From Bifidobacterium sp. ESL0690 (GTDB taxonomy: Bacteria; Actinomycetota; Actinomycetes; Actinomycetales; Bifidobacteriaceae), in the NCBI RefSeq assembly GCF_029392315.1, contig NZ_CP113939.1, forward strand, positions 1,860,001-1,924,000: a DNA stretch of 64,000 nt. The letters run 5' to 3'. Position 1 is the stretch's first letter. The number at the start of each line of letters is the position of its first letter. This document shows, one piece after another, positions 55,801-64,000 of the stretch. The notes under the pieces were generated by a model. The model had not been told where the DNA came from and ran no database searches. It was given only the letters and a program-made list of their open reading frames with translations. A program made the position numbers and the translations under genes.

Positions 55801-56458
55801 TTAGGATTTCGGTGGAATCGACGAAACCGACGACCTTGAAGTTGTCGCGACGCAACACTTTACGCCCCAGCGCGTCAGGTTTTTCGCTCAAACGTAACGT
55901 GGAACCAATCGGATATTTGCTTTGATGCGACGAATCGATAACCGTCTCGCGAGCGGTTTTCGGCATCCGCCCTGCCACCAGATGGTAGGTCGAAATATCC
56001 TTCGGCGCGGAAAGCACGCGAACGCTTTCATCGCTATTTCGTATGACAACATCCTTCAGATACCCGTATTCGATACGCGAGGCTCCCGGCGCCTTGTCGA
56101 TCTGTTGTCGGTCGGCCTTGTCGACCCCATAGCTCGAGATAACGCTCAGATCGGCCAGATGGTGATCGGCGAAGTAATCGTTGCCGGTGTCGCGCATATC
56201 CGGCCCGGAGACGGTGAGCCCGACGAGCGCAAAGGAACCCAGCGCCACAAGGCAGACAATGGAGAAGAACCGGCCCTTGGATTTCGAGAACGCCTGCCGG
56301 ATATCGCGCCACAACATCCGTTTCGAAGTGTGGCCTTGCGACGGCTCCGAATCTTTTCCAGCATTATTTGAAGTAGTGGCACCTTGCGACGTGACAGGAG
56401 GTATCCGAACGGTGTCTTCCTGCCGAAAATCAGAGCCTATCGTATCATCACTTGCCAT
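52883..56458 (-). CDS. FtsX-type ABC permease with long Ala/Gln coiled coil
   Basis: A 1,191-residue permease. After a polar cytoplasmic start, helix 1 is at ~62-82. A mixed extracytoplasmic domain follows, then a ~325-residue Ala/Gln-rich coiled coil (~293-619). Three more FtsX helices begin at ~660 (ERINAGTLKGLGYSD signature). A second four-helix FtsX module fills the C-terminal half, ending VRELSTIKVLGFYNGE and a last pair of helices. With the adjacent ATPase it forms an exporter; the coil may span the cell wall. ATG at 56458 has GGTGAT upstream; ATG at 56470 would overlap the ATPase gene. Confidence 0.9.
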   Translation of the reverse strand: MASDDTIGSDFRQEDTVRIPPVTSQGATTSNNAGKDSEPSQGHTSKRMLWRDIRQAFSKSKGRFFSIVCLVALGSFALVGLTVSGPDMRDTGNDYFADHHLADLSVISSYGVDKADRQQIDKAPGASRIEYGYLKDVVIRNSDESVRVLSAPKDISTYHLVAGRMPKTARETVIDSSHQSKYPIGSTLRLSEKPDALGRKVLRRDNFKVVGFVDSTEILSSVNMGPSTSGSGSLDGYAVVTPSAFKSDDYMIARLTYTDLDHMHDHYSSKYNDALQAHKKALDKILAGRPKARRQSIEKQVKPQIDSGRQQVNDAKQQLASARQQLTDGKAQLDSGNQQLATSRQQLATQVASAQQQIATAQTKIANGQNTYNTNKQQYDIGAAQVGAAAQQVSNAYAQLNAAQAQIDTNSGKLAAGKKQADDAVAQVEAAQTANQQGIDAVQGQINAGNAQLPSLSGPAHDALQAQLAQLNTQLQQLQVQAQAIAQKSAEAKAGRDAFVANTYNPGIAQIQAAQAQLNAQRAQVNASNAQLALKQQQLAAAKTSLDQAASQLVQARAKVQQSQQQLATKQQQAQAQIDAAQAQLTDKTNEYNTKKTQFDQAEPGAQKKIKDAERKLNDATAMLNALEDPVYSVDSKRETPGSDGYKIYDSISVIVDSLSRIFPYFMYLVAALVTFTTMTRFVDEERINAGTLKGLGYSDRDVMKKFVVYGFAASILGAVIGIFAGHTLLPMIVYNAYKVGFNVPVIHLGFHWQVTLLAFVLAMISAVVPAVWSAARELKERPAALMLPKPPSAGSKILLERIPFIWNHLNFTHKVTARNIFRYKQRMFMTIFGVCGSVALLTAGFAVQGSISAINQHQFGDVMHYNLIAAENAHVTDSQGKAISKRLEKSDIKRSLPVHYESITKVAGRNGDKQSVTMLVPKNTSTFNDYIKLNTRKGHHPLSLESNGAIVSERFASLVHAKKGDTIDFQNGAGKTYRVKVTGICEMYLGHFMVMSPSAYRSVFGQRYQTNAYMVTLKDGSMANTKRQAASFMRLGGIEGVVQNTTLMHQIDVVVKALNQIMWVLIIVAVMLGVVILYNLTNLNVSERVRELSTIKVLGFYNGETTMYIYRETILLSLLGIVVGYGFGAWLHRYIITAVPPDDVMFDPSIVWLAFVVPLVVVGLITAALGWFVNTKLKHLDMLEALKSVD

Positions 56459-56463
56459 GCCTA

Positions 56464-57165
56464 TCACCATTCGATATCGCTGATATCGGCTGGTGTTGCG
56501 TGCTCTTCGATGCCCTGCACGCGGGCGTCGCGCATGTGGATGACGCGGTCGGCGATCGGCGCGATGGCGGCGTTGTGGGTGACGATGATGACGGTGGAGC
56601 CGAACTCACGCGATTGATCCTGCAGAATGCGCAGCACCTGTTTGCCGGTGTGATAGTCGAGCGCGCCTGTCGGTTCGTCGCACAGCAGGATCTTCGGCTT
56701 CTTGGCCACAGCTCGGGCGATGGCAACGCGCTGCTGCTCCCCACCGGAAAGCTGGGCCGGAAAGTTGTCAAGTCTGTTTTGAAGCCCGACGTCAATCAAC
56801 GTCTGAGTCGGGTCGGCGGCATGCGGCACGATTTCGGCGGAAAGCTCCACGTTCTCGCGCGCGGTCAAATTGGAAACGAGGTTATAGAACTGGAAGACGA
56901 AGCCGACGTCGTAACGGCGGTAGGTCGTCAACTGCCGGGCGTTATATTGCGCAATATCATTGCCATCGATGATAACCTGACCCGCGTCGCAGGTATCCAT
57001 CCCGCCCAGAATATTCAGCAATGTCGATTTGCCCGCGCCGGACGCGCCGAGAATGACCACCAGCTCGCCTTGGTTGATGGAAAACGTCACATCGTGATTG
57101 GCGTAGATGGTGGTATCACCGGTTTTGTATCGCTTTGTTTCACCTCGCACGTCGATATATGCCAT
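56464..57165 (-). CDS. ABC transporter ATP-binding protein (MacB/LolD type)
   Basis: A 233-residue ATPase: Walker [10 protein letters not shown]-loop FVFQFYNL, signature [14 protein letters not shown], Walker [14 protein letters not shown]-loop VTHN. It is the partner of the large coiled-coil FtsX permease directly downstream. ATG at 57165 has AGGAGG seven bases upstream and the normal family N-terminus ([13 protein letters not shown]); a longer start at 57216 is unlikely. Confidence 0.95.
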   Translation of the reverse strand: MAYIDVRGETKRYKTGDTTIYANHDVTFSINQGELVVILGASGAGKSTLLNILGGMDTCDAGQVIIDGNDIAQYNARQLTTYRRYDVGFVFQFYNLVSNLTARENVELSAEIVPHAADPTQTLIDVGLQNRLDNFPAQLSGGEQQRVAIARAVAKKPKILLCDEPTGALDYHTGKQVLRILQDQSREFGSTVIIVTHNAAIAPIADRVIHMRDARVQGIEEHATPADISDIEW

Positions 57166-57392
57166 CGCACGACCTCCTGTAGCCCCAAGCCTTACGCACG
57201 GCAAACCCGCGCTCACCCCATGATATTAATGTCGTGCGAAATTATGCGCGGCGCTTTAAAAGATTGAACGAATTTACCGTTCTGCCTAATTATTACGAAA
57301 AAGAGTGTTCCGCACGACACGAAATTGCAAATATTACGCTTAAAGAACTGAAAACGCTCCATCGAAACATAAGATACAAGCTTGCTTATTCA

Positions 57393-57416
57393 ACTCTGAT
57401 ATACTCAATTCAGAGT
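57393..57416. promoter_or_regulatory. Putative RelB operator around a -10 box
   Basis: The inverted repeat ACTCTGA (57393-57399) and TCAGAGT (57410-57416) encloses TATACT, a good -10 hexamer. It lies 45 bases before the antitoxin ATG, where an autorepressing antitoxin would bind. Confidence 0.6.
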
Positions 57417-57460
57417 CGATCATACTGACAAACGACTTTAAATCAACAAAGGTGGTCATC

Positions 57461-57730
57461 ATGGTACAAGCAGCGGCAAACCAAACTCGCATACAGATTC
57501 GGACCAGCAAAACACTCAAAGAACAGGCGACGGAAGTTTTTGCCGACATGGGCATCGACCTGACGGCGGCAATCAACATGTTCCTTTCGCAAGCGGTGAA
57601 GGAAGGCGGAATGCCTTTCAAACCAATGGCTATGACCCCACTGGAAAAAGCCGTGCGCAAGGCGGAAAATAGCGGGTTCGTTTACGCGGGAGACGCCGAT
57701 ATGGCGCAAAGGATGATCGAGCATGTATGA
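57461..57730 (+). CDS. RelB/DinJ family antitoxin
   Basis: An 89-residue protein with an N-terminal ribbon-helix-helix domain of RelB/DinJ type (TRIQIRTSKTLKEQA, DMGIDLTAAINMFLSQAV) and a C-terminal tail that would wrap the toxin. It neutralises the downstream YafQ-type toxin and represses the operon. ATG at 57461 has AAAGGTGG upstream; a GTG nine bases earlier is in frame. It overlaps the toxin gene by 8 bases. Confidence 0.92.
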   Translation: MVQAAANQTRIQIRTSKTLKEQATEVFADMGIDLTAAINMFLSQAVKEGGMPFKPMAMTPLEKAVRKAENSGFVYAGDADMAQRMIEHV

Positions 57731-58004
57731 GATATCGTTCTCGAACGAGTTCCTGCGCGACGCCAAGAAACTCAAGAAGAAGCACTACGACTTGAGCAAA
57801 CTCTACGAGGTGTTCCACGTCCTTGAGCGAGATGACACCGAGACGCTTCACCGTAAATACCGTGATCATCAGCTCAAGGGGAGTCTGAAGGATTATCGTG
57901 AGCTGCACATCGCCGCCGATTGGTTGCTCATCTATCGCGTCGAGGGACGGGTACTGCTGATTACCATGATGCGTACCGGCAGCCATGATGAGCTGCTGCG
58001 ATAA
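57723..58004 (+). CDS. YafQ/RelE family mRNA interferase toxin
   Basis: A 93-residue RelE-fold toxin of the YafQ type: basic helices with DAKKLKKKHYDL, core DHQLKGSLKDYRELHIA, WLLIYRV and the terminal RTGSHDELL with the catalytic His. Such toxins cleave mRNA in the ribosomal A site. It overlaps the antitoxin gene, as usual. No damage to the motifs is visible, so it should be active. Confidence 0.93.
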   Translation: MYEISFSNEFLRDAKKLKKKHYDLSKLYEVFHVLERDDTETLHRKYRDHQLKGSLKDYRELHIAADWLLIYRVEGRVLLITMMRTGSHDELLR

Positions 58005-58061
58005 TCGCAGCCCCCATCAACGTTAATGCTGAATCAATCTTCGTCCGTGATAAAGCACGAT

Positions 58062-60407
58062 TTATAATTGCAGACCACTATCAACGTGGGCAAAGTCCGG
58101 AACCTTGTTCCACTTGACCGTATAGCCGGCACCGTGGGCGCAGAATACGGAATCAGGGGTGTTTTCGAGGTCGGTTTCCGGGTTGTAGGCAGTTTGCTTG
58201 ATGATTTCGTCGGCATTGTGACAGGACTGGTATCCGGCAAAAACACAAGTAAGCGAGCCACGGCCGTGGGTGTAGGCGTTGACATCCATCGAATAGTCGC
58301 GCATTTCAGAGACCGGCGCTTGGCCTTCCAGTTCGGCATAATCACCGTCGGATTTCGGGGCGTCGAACGTACCGCTCATCCGCTGGATATCGGCCATCGC
58401 ACGGCCTAACATATCCTGCGGAACTTCGAGGCGGAAACTGTACCACGGTTCCAAAAGTTGGCATTCATCCTTCGCTTTGAGTTCCATCAAACCTTGCCGC
58501 ACGGCGCGATACGTGGCCTCGCGGAAGTCGCCGCCTTCCGTATGTTTTTCGTGACCTCGGCCGGCGACCAAGGAAATCTTCATATCCGTAATCGGAGAAC
58601 CGGTGAGCACACCAAGATGTTCTTTCTCGCGCAGATGAGTCAAAATCGCGCGTTGCCAATTGCGATCGAGATTGTCAAGGCTGCAACTCGATTCAAAATG
58701 CAAGCCGCTGCCCGGCTCTCCCGGTTCGAGCAGCAAATGGACTTCGGCATAGTGACGCAACGGCTCGAAATGGCCGATGCCCTCGATGGGCGAGGTGATG
58801 GTTTCACGATAAAGGATGCCACCGGGACCGAAGTGCACGTCAACGCCGAAGCGGTCGTGCATCATCTGTGTGATGATCTCAACCTGCACCGCACCCATCA
58901 GCTGGACGTGTATCTCGCCAAGCCTCGCCACCCAGCGCACGTGCAACGCCGGGTCTTCGTCCTCGAGCGTGCGCAGCGCCACCAGAATCTTGTGCAATTC
59001 CGGCGTGACTTCGGCGGGCTTGCCCTGATTGTGCGCGCCTTGAGCATCATCAGAAGCGTCGTTTATTGCGGATCTCTTGGTCTTTCCTGCACCGCTGCCA
59101 GCGTCTGTTTTTCTCCCAGCATCGTCAGCAATCGAAGAAATTGCCGTTTGACCACCTTTACCAGCATTCTGGGTATTTACTGGATTCCTAGAATCCGTGG
59201 CTCCCGGCAACACCGTATACGTTAGCACTGGCTGAAGTACGGATTCCCCAGCATCTGTCTCGAATCCTAAGCCTTCACCCGGGAAAGTTTTCGTCAAACC
59301 GGTCACCGCACAGACATCACCGGCCGCAACCTCGTCGGCCAGCTCGAACTTCGCCCCGGAATACCGCCGAATCTGGTCAACTTTTTCTTGCCAGATTTCG
59401 GTATCGGAATCAGACAACCCGCGATTGGATTCAGCCGAATTGCCCTTACTCTGATTATCATTCCCACGTTCGCCGAAAGTGTCATCTCCGACATTTTCGC
59501 TGGCATTTTCTGCATTCTGAAAATCCCTGTCACGCTTGTTACTAAGCGTTTCCTTAACTTTCAGCGCACCGCCCGTAACTTTGAGCCAGGTGAGGCGATT
59601 GCCCTGTTCATCGTGCGAAATCTTGTAGACGCGAGCACCAAATGCGTCCGGGTAATTCTTCTGCTTCGTGAATCGTTCCAGCCCAGTCAAGAACTCATCG
59701 ACGCCCTCAAGTTTCAGCGCCGACCCGGAATAGCATGGGAAAAGCTGACGGGAGGCGACCATCGAGCGCAAGGTGTCATCCGAAATCTTGCCGCCGTCCA
59801 GCAACTCGTCCATCGCCAATCCGCTGTCATCGAGTAAGGCGACTTCTTCCTGCTCGCCCGGCTCAGTATCCCCTTCGAAATCAATGCACCCCTCGGAAAA
59901 TCGCTGCTGCATCTGCGAAATAAGCCCGGCTTTATCAGCACCTGCCGCGTCCATTTTGTTGATGAAAATGAACGTCGGCACATTGTAGCGAGCCAGCAGC
60001 CGCCACAACGTTTCGGTATAACCTTGCAATCCATCATTAGCGCCGATAACGAGAATCGCGTAATCCAGCACCCGCAGCGTCCGTTCCATCTCGGCCGAGA
60101 AATCCACATGCCCAGGGGTATCAAGCAGCGTGAATTCAAAGCCGTTCTCGCTTGCGCTGGCTTTCGAATTTCCACCTTGTTTTACCGAAGTGCTGTCAGC
60201 ATTGCCCGCACCGATATCGAGAATGGCCTGCTTCGAGAAAATGGTGATGCCGCGTCGTTTCTCCATCGCATCGGTGTCAAGAAACGCGTCGCCGTGATCC
60301 ACGCGCCCAAGCTTGCGAATCTCACCTGCGCGATACAACATCGCCTCGCACAGCGTGGTCTTTCCCGCGTCCACATGCGCCGCAATCCCCACCACTGCTC
60401 GTCTCAT
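58062..60407 (-). CDS. TetM-like ribosomal-protection GTPase (EF-G family)
   Basis: A 781-residue translation-factor GTPase. G motifs: AHVDAGKTTL, RGITIF, DTPGHVDF and NKMDAAG; an EF-G-type domain IV and V follow (VRQGLMELKAKDECQLLEPWYSFRLEVP shortened to its key blocks LLEPW and DMLGRAMADIQ). Two low-complexity insertions lie at ~315-350 and ~425-490. It is clearly divergent from Tet(W)/Tet(M), and resistance cannot be assumed; chromosomal relatives exist in actinobacteria and Clostridia. ATG at 60407 has CAGGAG upstream. It is convergent with the toxin gene. Confidence 0.88.
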   Translation of the reverse strand: MRRAVVGIAAHVDAGKTTLCEAMLYRAGEIRKLGRVDHGDAFLDTDAMEKRRGITIFSKQAILDIGAGNADSTSVKQGGNSKASASENGFEFTLLDTPGHVDFSAEMERTLRVLDYAILVIGANDGLQGYTETLWRLLARYNVPTFIFINKMDAAGADKAGLISQMQQRFSEGCIDFEGDTEPGEQEEVALLDDSGLAMDELLDGGKISDDTLRSMVASRQLFPCYSGSALKLEGVDEFLTGLERFTKQKNYPDAFGARVYKISHDEQGNRLTWLKVTGGALKVKETLSNKRDRDFQNAENASENVGDDTFGERGNDNQSKGNSAESNRGLSDSDTEIWQEKVDQIRRYSGAKFELADEVAAGDVCAVTGLTKTFPGEGLGFETDAGESVLQPVLTYTVLPGATDSRNPVNTQNAGKGGQTAISSIADDAGRKTDAGSGAGKTKRSAINDASDDAQGAHNQGKPAEVTPELHKILVALRTLEDEDPALHVRWVARLGEIHVQLMGAVQVEIITQMMHDRFGVDVHFGPGGILYRETITSPIEGIGHFEPLRHYAEVHLLLEPGEPGSGLHFESSCSLDNLDRNWQRAILTHLREKEHLGVLTGSPITDMKISLVAGRGHEKHTEGGDFREATYRAVRQGLMELKAKDECQLLEPWYSFRLEVPQDMLGRAMADIQRMSGTFDAPKSDGDYAELEGQAPVSEMRDYSMDVNAYTHGRGSLTCVFAGYQSCHNADEIIKQTAYNPETDLENTPDSVFCAHGAGYTVKWNKVPDFAHVDSGLQL

Positions 60408-61100
60408 TGTCACTCCTGAAAACCATATCGACAATCTGTTCCCGATTAATCATAAAACGAGCCTTACATGAGAAATGAAATCATGTCTTTGCGAAAATGA
60501 AGTTTCCTGAAACCCACAACAAAATTCAACAAACAAACGATTCACAATCACAGAGAAGTCAGCAGACAGAAGGAAACGGGCATGGTGAAGCCCGCCAAAA
60601 GAATTTGGGAAGAAAGAACAAGCGACGCCGCTTCACCACACAACCTGCGGATTTCCAGTCCTCCAGTAAAACCGGATACCCGTTACAACCAGCGAAAGAT
60701 AAGAGACAAGGCCTTCATCGAATCACTGATTACAGTGTACACGCTTTTATCGTCTTTTGCGACACTTCAACAAAGTTTCGTCTCGAAATATGAAAATTTA
60801 TTACAGAATAATGAGAAAAACCGTTTTACGCTATGCCCCTAAAGATAGCCCGGCCAATAGAGAATCCGGCAACCCTCTCGCGAATTCATCGGGCAGCAAA
60901 ACTTCGTGGGAGCAAAGGCTTCGGCAGATACGACGGCGGCTGCAATCCTCTGCCTTAAGGCAATCGCGTTCCCGCCCCCAACTCGCTTTCAAACTTTGAT
61001 CATTGACGCCATCATTTCGCAGTAATTTATAAACGCATTACATCACGGTATTCCAGCGATCACCAGCAAGAGGGATGCTATCGTAGACATAAGAAGGTAA
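60408..61100. other. Long gene-free AT-rich region
   Basis: The 693 bases between the divergent TetM-like gene and the large unknown gene hold only short ORFs (up to ~98 codons) rich in Lys, Gln, Ser and Asn, with no motif and no good ribosome binding site. I do not accept them as genes. The region is AT-richer than its neighbours. It must contain promoters of both flanking genes. No hairpin with a U tract stands out. Confidence 0.5.
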
Positions 61101-64000
61101 ATGCCCAAATTCCGCGCAATATCTACAACGAAGAAGCTCATGACCACCACAAACCCCAACAATCCGACTGCCGACAACGACGATGGCAGCGTCAAAAAGA
61201 GCAACGCCGACAGCAACACGCACGATACAAACCACGAGAACCGCGAAACCCCGGAAAACTCCGAAACCCCGGAAAACGAACTCAACGCGAGAATGGACAA
61301 GCTTTTCAAACTGCTCGAGCCCTTCATGGACCATTACGGCTGGCGCACGCTTATGGACGATTACGGCGGAGACACCGTCTTCGACACGGAAGACAAGCGG
61401 ATGGAAGCGGAACTGGCCTTCCGCGACACGAAAATTGATCCCGAACCCGACATGCCGCAAGCGAAGCGCATCATCTGCATTTCGCCCGAACCCACATTGA
61501 AAATGATCTGCATCGTCCCCAAGCTCAACGGCTTCCGGATCCATACCCTCATCACCAAGGCAACCAAGAAGCTGAAATCCAGAGAAACCAAGGTAACCCC
61601 TTCTGTTGATTTAGATGCTCCTTGCGTATTCAAGCACGAATACCGGCACTACGACATCAAAGGCGAAGCGGGAATGGTCGTTCTTTATCTGGCGCTGAAT
61701 TTCCGCCCACTCCTTACGCACCACGCCCTCTCCCCCAACGACGTTACGTTCGCCAGCCTTCACGATGACGGCTTCACCGTCTATTTCAAAGACGGCCAGG
61801 GCATCGCGTCAATCGAGCTCAACCAATCGGAAAGTATCTATTATTATCTACGTTTCTTCTCTGACCCACGTACGGCGCAGACAGCGCTGGATGAGGCGCG
61901 AAAGCTCGACGAAATTGACGTCGATCCGGAGCAGATGCTCGCATACTCACCCGGGCGCTCGGACAGGGATTCCTTCTCATTTTGCCCACCGAACCGCGGG
62001 CAGATATACATGTACGGACAAATCCACGAAAACCCATGGAAGCACATCAAAGAAGGCTTTACTTACGAAATCGACTACGTAAGCGAAGACGGGACCTCCG
62101 AATACATCAGTAGCCCGGAACCCTACAAATGGAGCGTTTGGCAAAAGGACGACATCCCTGCAAGGACGACCTACACAGATGCGTTCAGGGCATTCACGGC
62201 TCTTTCCATGCTGATGCGATCCGCCTACGAACTTGCCGACCAGCTGGGAATCAAGCACGACGCGAACCTCGAGGACGTCGTGGTGAGATATGCCAGAAGC
62301 TGTTCGCATGGGATGGACCACATGTGGAACGTCATCAACCATGCTGCGACCCGTCGGCGTGACATGGCAACCCTTTCGGCGCTCCTCGACGAACGAAACT
62401 TCGAACAGACCGAGCTGCCACTGGGCTACGAACCGGCCGATCGTGCCGATTACCCTCATTGGCCCGACCAAATCAAAAGCTGCGGAGGCATTCTGATCAC
62501 TGCGAACGACAAAGCGTATCCGTTCCATTTTTATCTTGAGCAGATGTCCAACGATGCCACCGATATCTACCATTGCCATCTGTTGCGTAACGAAGGAAAC
62601 GTCGATCTCGGCAGTGTTAGCGTGAACGGAATCGAGGCGGCCAGACTGTATCTGGTCACTTACCTTGGACGCGCAAACCCCGGAAAGCCGACGGATGACC
62701 CGTATGGAGAACCTGATCACAAAACGCTCAGACACAAGGTCGAACTCTATTGCCAACGCAACGAAGACAACTACGATGACCTCGCCAACGCTCCGGAATT
62801 CCTCACATCTCTGGTGAAACCTCAGTATTACTCGTTGGGTGAGGACACGGACGGCAAGGTCTGTCTCACATACACGCAGAGTGAAGAATATAGCAATTAC
62901 GACCTGGACTTCGTCTGCACTGAGGGAGAGCACTACAGCAACCACAACTACCCGCTTGGATGGGACCCGGACAACTCTTCAAAAAAGCACTATCTCCTTG
63001 CATTCACCTTGTGGGCGTGGCGTCTGCAAAATCTCTATGAATTGGCGGAACGAATCGACATCGACATCCGGAAATTCAGCTGCGCGGACGTTCATGAAAT
63101 ATTGGCCAATCCGGGCATTGCCGACCTTAGCAAGGATTCCGGCAATGATGAGTCAGACAATGAACCCGAAGACAACAAATCCGAAAACGTCAAACCCGAT
63201 GCGAATGTCATTGCCAATGCTTTCAACAGCACTCCGGGTGATACAGAAGCCACCCAAAACGTCAGTGACATTGATGACGAAATTGACGAAAACGTTGACA
63301 AAAACTGCAGCAAGAACCAGCATGACATGGATTGGCTCTTTGACAGTCTCCGATATCTGCTTGCCGGAAGCGGTTGGTGGTTCATTCCCGATTCCATCGT
63401 CCCGGGCACGCCTGCAAACGACAAAGCGGAAACCGCAGAGAAGAATAGCGTCCCGAACAGAGATCCCGTCAGTGAAGCAATCACGGAATTGACACAAGAG
63501 ACGGCGGGAATCCAGCGCATCCTTTGTTTTTCTCCAGGTCGCAAACCGTTCATCATCACCATCGCTGTGCCCAGAACCGGCAACGGACACGTCACGCTGT
63601 CGTACTCTCTGCCATGCAAGCAGGTGACGTGGCCGTTCGAAGAGCCTTCCGGTCAAAGAGCCGAGGCCATTCTGCGATTCAGCTCCATCGACAAGGCCCT
63701 GCTCTTCATCCTCGCCGAACTCGACCCGCTGATATTCACCAACGGCTTGGACAGCAAGACCATCTCGGCTGTCGTCAAAAGCCAAGAGGGCTACCAAATC
63801 ATATTATGCGACGGAAGCAGGTTCGACCCTATGCCGGTTCGAGAGCCGGAAAGCCTTTACCTATATCTGCTGCTCGCCTCGGATTCCTCTACCGCCGACC
63901 GCGCGCGGCAGGCAGCGCTAAGCATCTATGACTTTACTACGAACCCGCAAGCGGCGATCGATTTTCTACAATACAATGTCAGTCCTCGATACTTCTCATT
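61101..64000 (+). CDS. Large repeat-module protein of unknown function (3' end beyond window)
   Basis: One uninterrupted frame of 966 codons runs from here to the window edge without a stop, so the gene is partial. I translated it fully. There is no signal peptide or membrane helix. After a polar ~60-residue start, an ~335-residue unit (~65-400) is followed by a shorter copy (~405-660), an acidic Asp/Asn/Glu linker (~665-735) and a third copy from ~743. Matching pieces are MDKLF/MDWLF, RIICISP/RILCFSP, ESIYYYL/ESLYLYL and SAYELADQLGI/NLYELAERIDI. I recognise no family. ATG at 61101 follows AGAAGG closely; ATG at 61140 is an alternative. Confidence 0.85.
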   Translation, partial: MPKFRAISTTKKLMTTTNPNNPTADNDDGSVKKSNADSNTHDTNHENRETPENSETPENELNARMDKLFKLLEPFMDHYGWRTLMDDYGGDTVFDTEDKRMEAELAFRDTKIDPEPDMPQAKRIICISPEPTLKMICIVPKLNGFRIHTLITKATKKLKSRETKVTPSVDLDAPCVFKHEYRHYDIKGEAGMVVLYLALNFRPLLTHHALSPNDVTFASLHDDGFTVYFKDGQGIASIELNQSESIYYYLRFFSDPRTAQTALDEARKLDEIDVDPEQMLAYSPGRSDRDSFSFCPPNRGQIYMYGQIHENPWKHIKEGFTYEIDYVSEDGTSEYISSPEPYKWSVWQKDDIPARTTYTDAFRAFTALSMLMRSAYELADQLGIKHDANLEDVVVRYARSCSHGMDHMWNVINHAATRRRDMATLSALLDERNFEQTELPLGYEPADRADYPHWPDQIKSCGGILITANDKAYPFHFYLEQMSNDATDIYHCHLLRNEGNVDLGSVSVNGIEAARLYLVTYLGRANPGKPTDDPYGEPDHKTLRHKVELYCQRNEDNYDDLANAPEFLTSLVKPQYYSLGEDTDGKVCLTYTQSEEYSNYDLDFVCTEGEHYSNHNYPLGWDPDNSSKKHYLLAFTLWAWRLQNLYELAERIDIDIRKFSCADVHEILANPGIADLSKDSGNDESDNEPEDNKSENVKPDANVIANAFNSTPGDTEATQNVSDIDDEIDENVDKNCSKNQHDMDWLFDSLRYLLAGSGWWFIPDSIVPGTPANDKAETAEKNSVPNRDPVSEAITELTQETAGIQRILCFSPGRKPFIITIAVPRTGNGHVTLSYSLPCKQVTWPFEEPSGQRAEAILRFSSIDKALLFILAELDPLIFTNGLDSKTISAVVKSQEGYQIILCDGSRFDPMPVREPESLYLYLLLASDSSTADRARQAALSIYDFTTNPQAAIDFLQYNVSPRYFS

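Noticed and set aside
60497-60842. Two short plus-strand frames of 98 and 86 codons
   Set aside because: Low-complexity Lys/Gln/Ser content, overlapping each other, no ribosome binding site and no recognisable motif.
1-64000. CRISPR array, insertion sequence, prophage or integrase
   Set aside because: I saw no regularly spaced direct repeats, no transposase or integrase motif and no phage genes on either strand.

Overview
The window looks like the chromosome of a Bifidobacterium or a very close relative. It is a high-GC actinobacterial sequence with housekeeping genes typical of that group (DUF3052, DUF3107, DUF2342-type zincin, Lon-like membrane protease, short UvrD-like helicase, ThiM/ThiE/ThiD/TenA behind a TPP riboswitch, CrcB, NADH oxidase, MetY, TetM-like GTPase). 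I cannot name the species from sequence alone.

Region 1 (about 60-21,134, all minus strand) is a complete-looking accessory locus built around a type VII (WXG100/EssC) secretion system. In transcription order it encodes: a membrane Ser/Thr kinase; a small membrane protein with five TT[L/M]L repeats; two tandem leucine-rich-repeat proteins with LPETG sortase anchors; a 1,652-residue Ig-like surface protein; a canonical WXG100 protein; an FHA-containing EssC ATPase; a degenerate WXG100-like partner; an LXG-like candidate effector; a membrane protein; an EspG-like protein; a coiled-coil protein; a DUF4176 protein; a YukD-like ubiquitin-fold protein; and a second copy of the membrane protein. Recognisable EssA, EssB and EsaA are absent. 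The kinase, the repeated Thr motifs and the FHA domain suggest phosphorylation control of secretion.

Region 2 (21,350-38,050) is mostly core genome. It starts with tRNA-Val and glyA. A block follows that resembles a mycobacterial neighbourhood: DUF3052, Lon-like protease, DUF2342 zincin, UvrD-like helicase, an APH-fold protein with degraded catalytic motifs, and DUF3107. Then come a PHP phosphoesterase, a VKOR-family protein, dapF, murI, a patatin, an SPFH protein and a fused double CrcB fluoride channel.

Region 3 (38,457-47,437) holds NADH oxidase, metY, a MacB-like ABC exporter, two small NAD(P)-binding proteins and a membrane acyltransferase. Region 4 (about 47,680-52,798) is the thiamine cluster: TPP riboswitch, thiM, thiE, thiD and a thiD-tenA fusion. 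Region 5 (52,813-60,407) holds a second ABC exporter with a long coiled coil, a RelB/YafQ toxin-antitoxin pair and a TetM-like GTPase.

Region 6 (61,101-64,000) is a large gene of unknown function that runs off the right edge of the window and is built of repeated modules.

Starts were chosen from Shine-Dalgarno spacing and family length. Family assignments come from motif recognition, not database searches.
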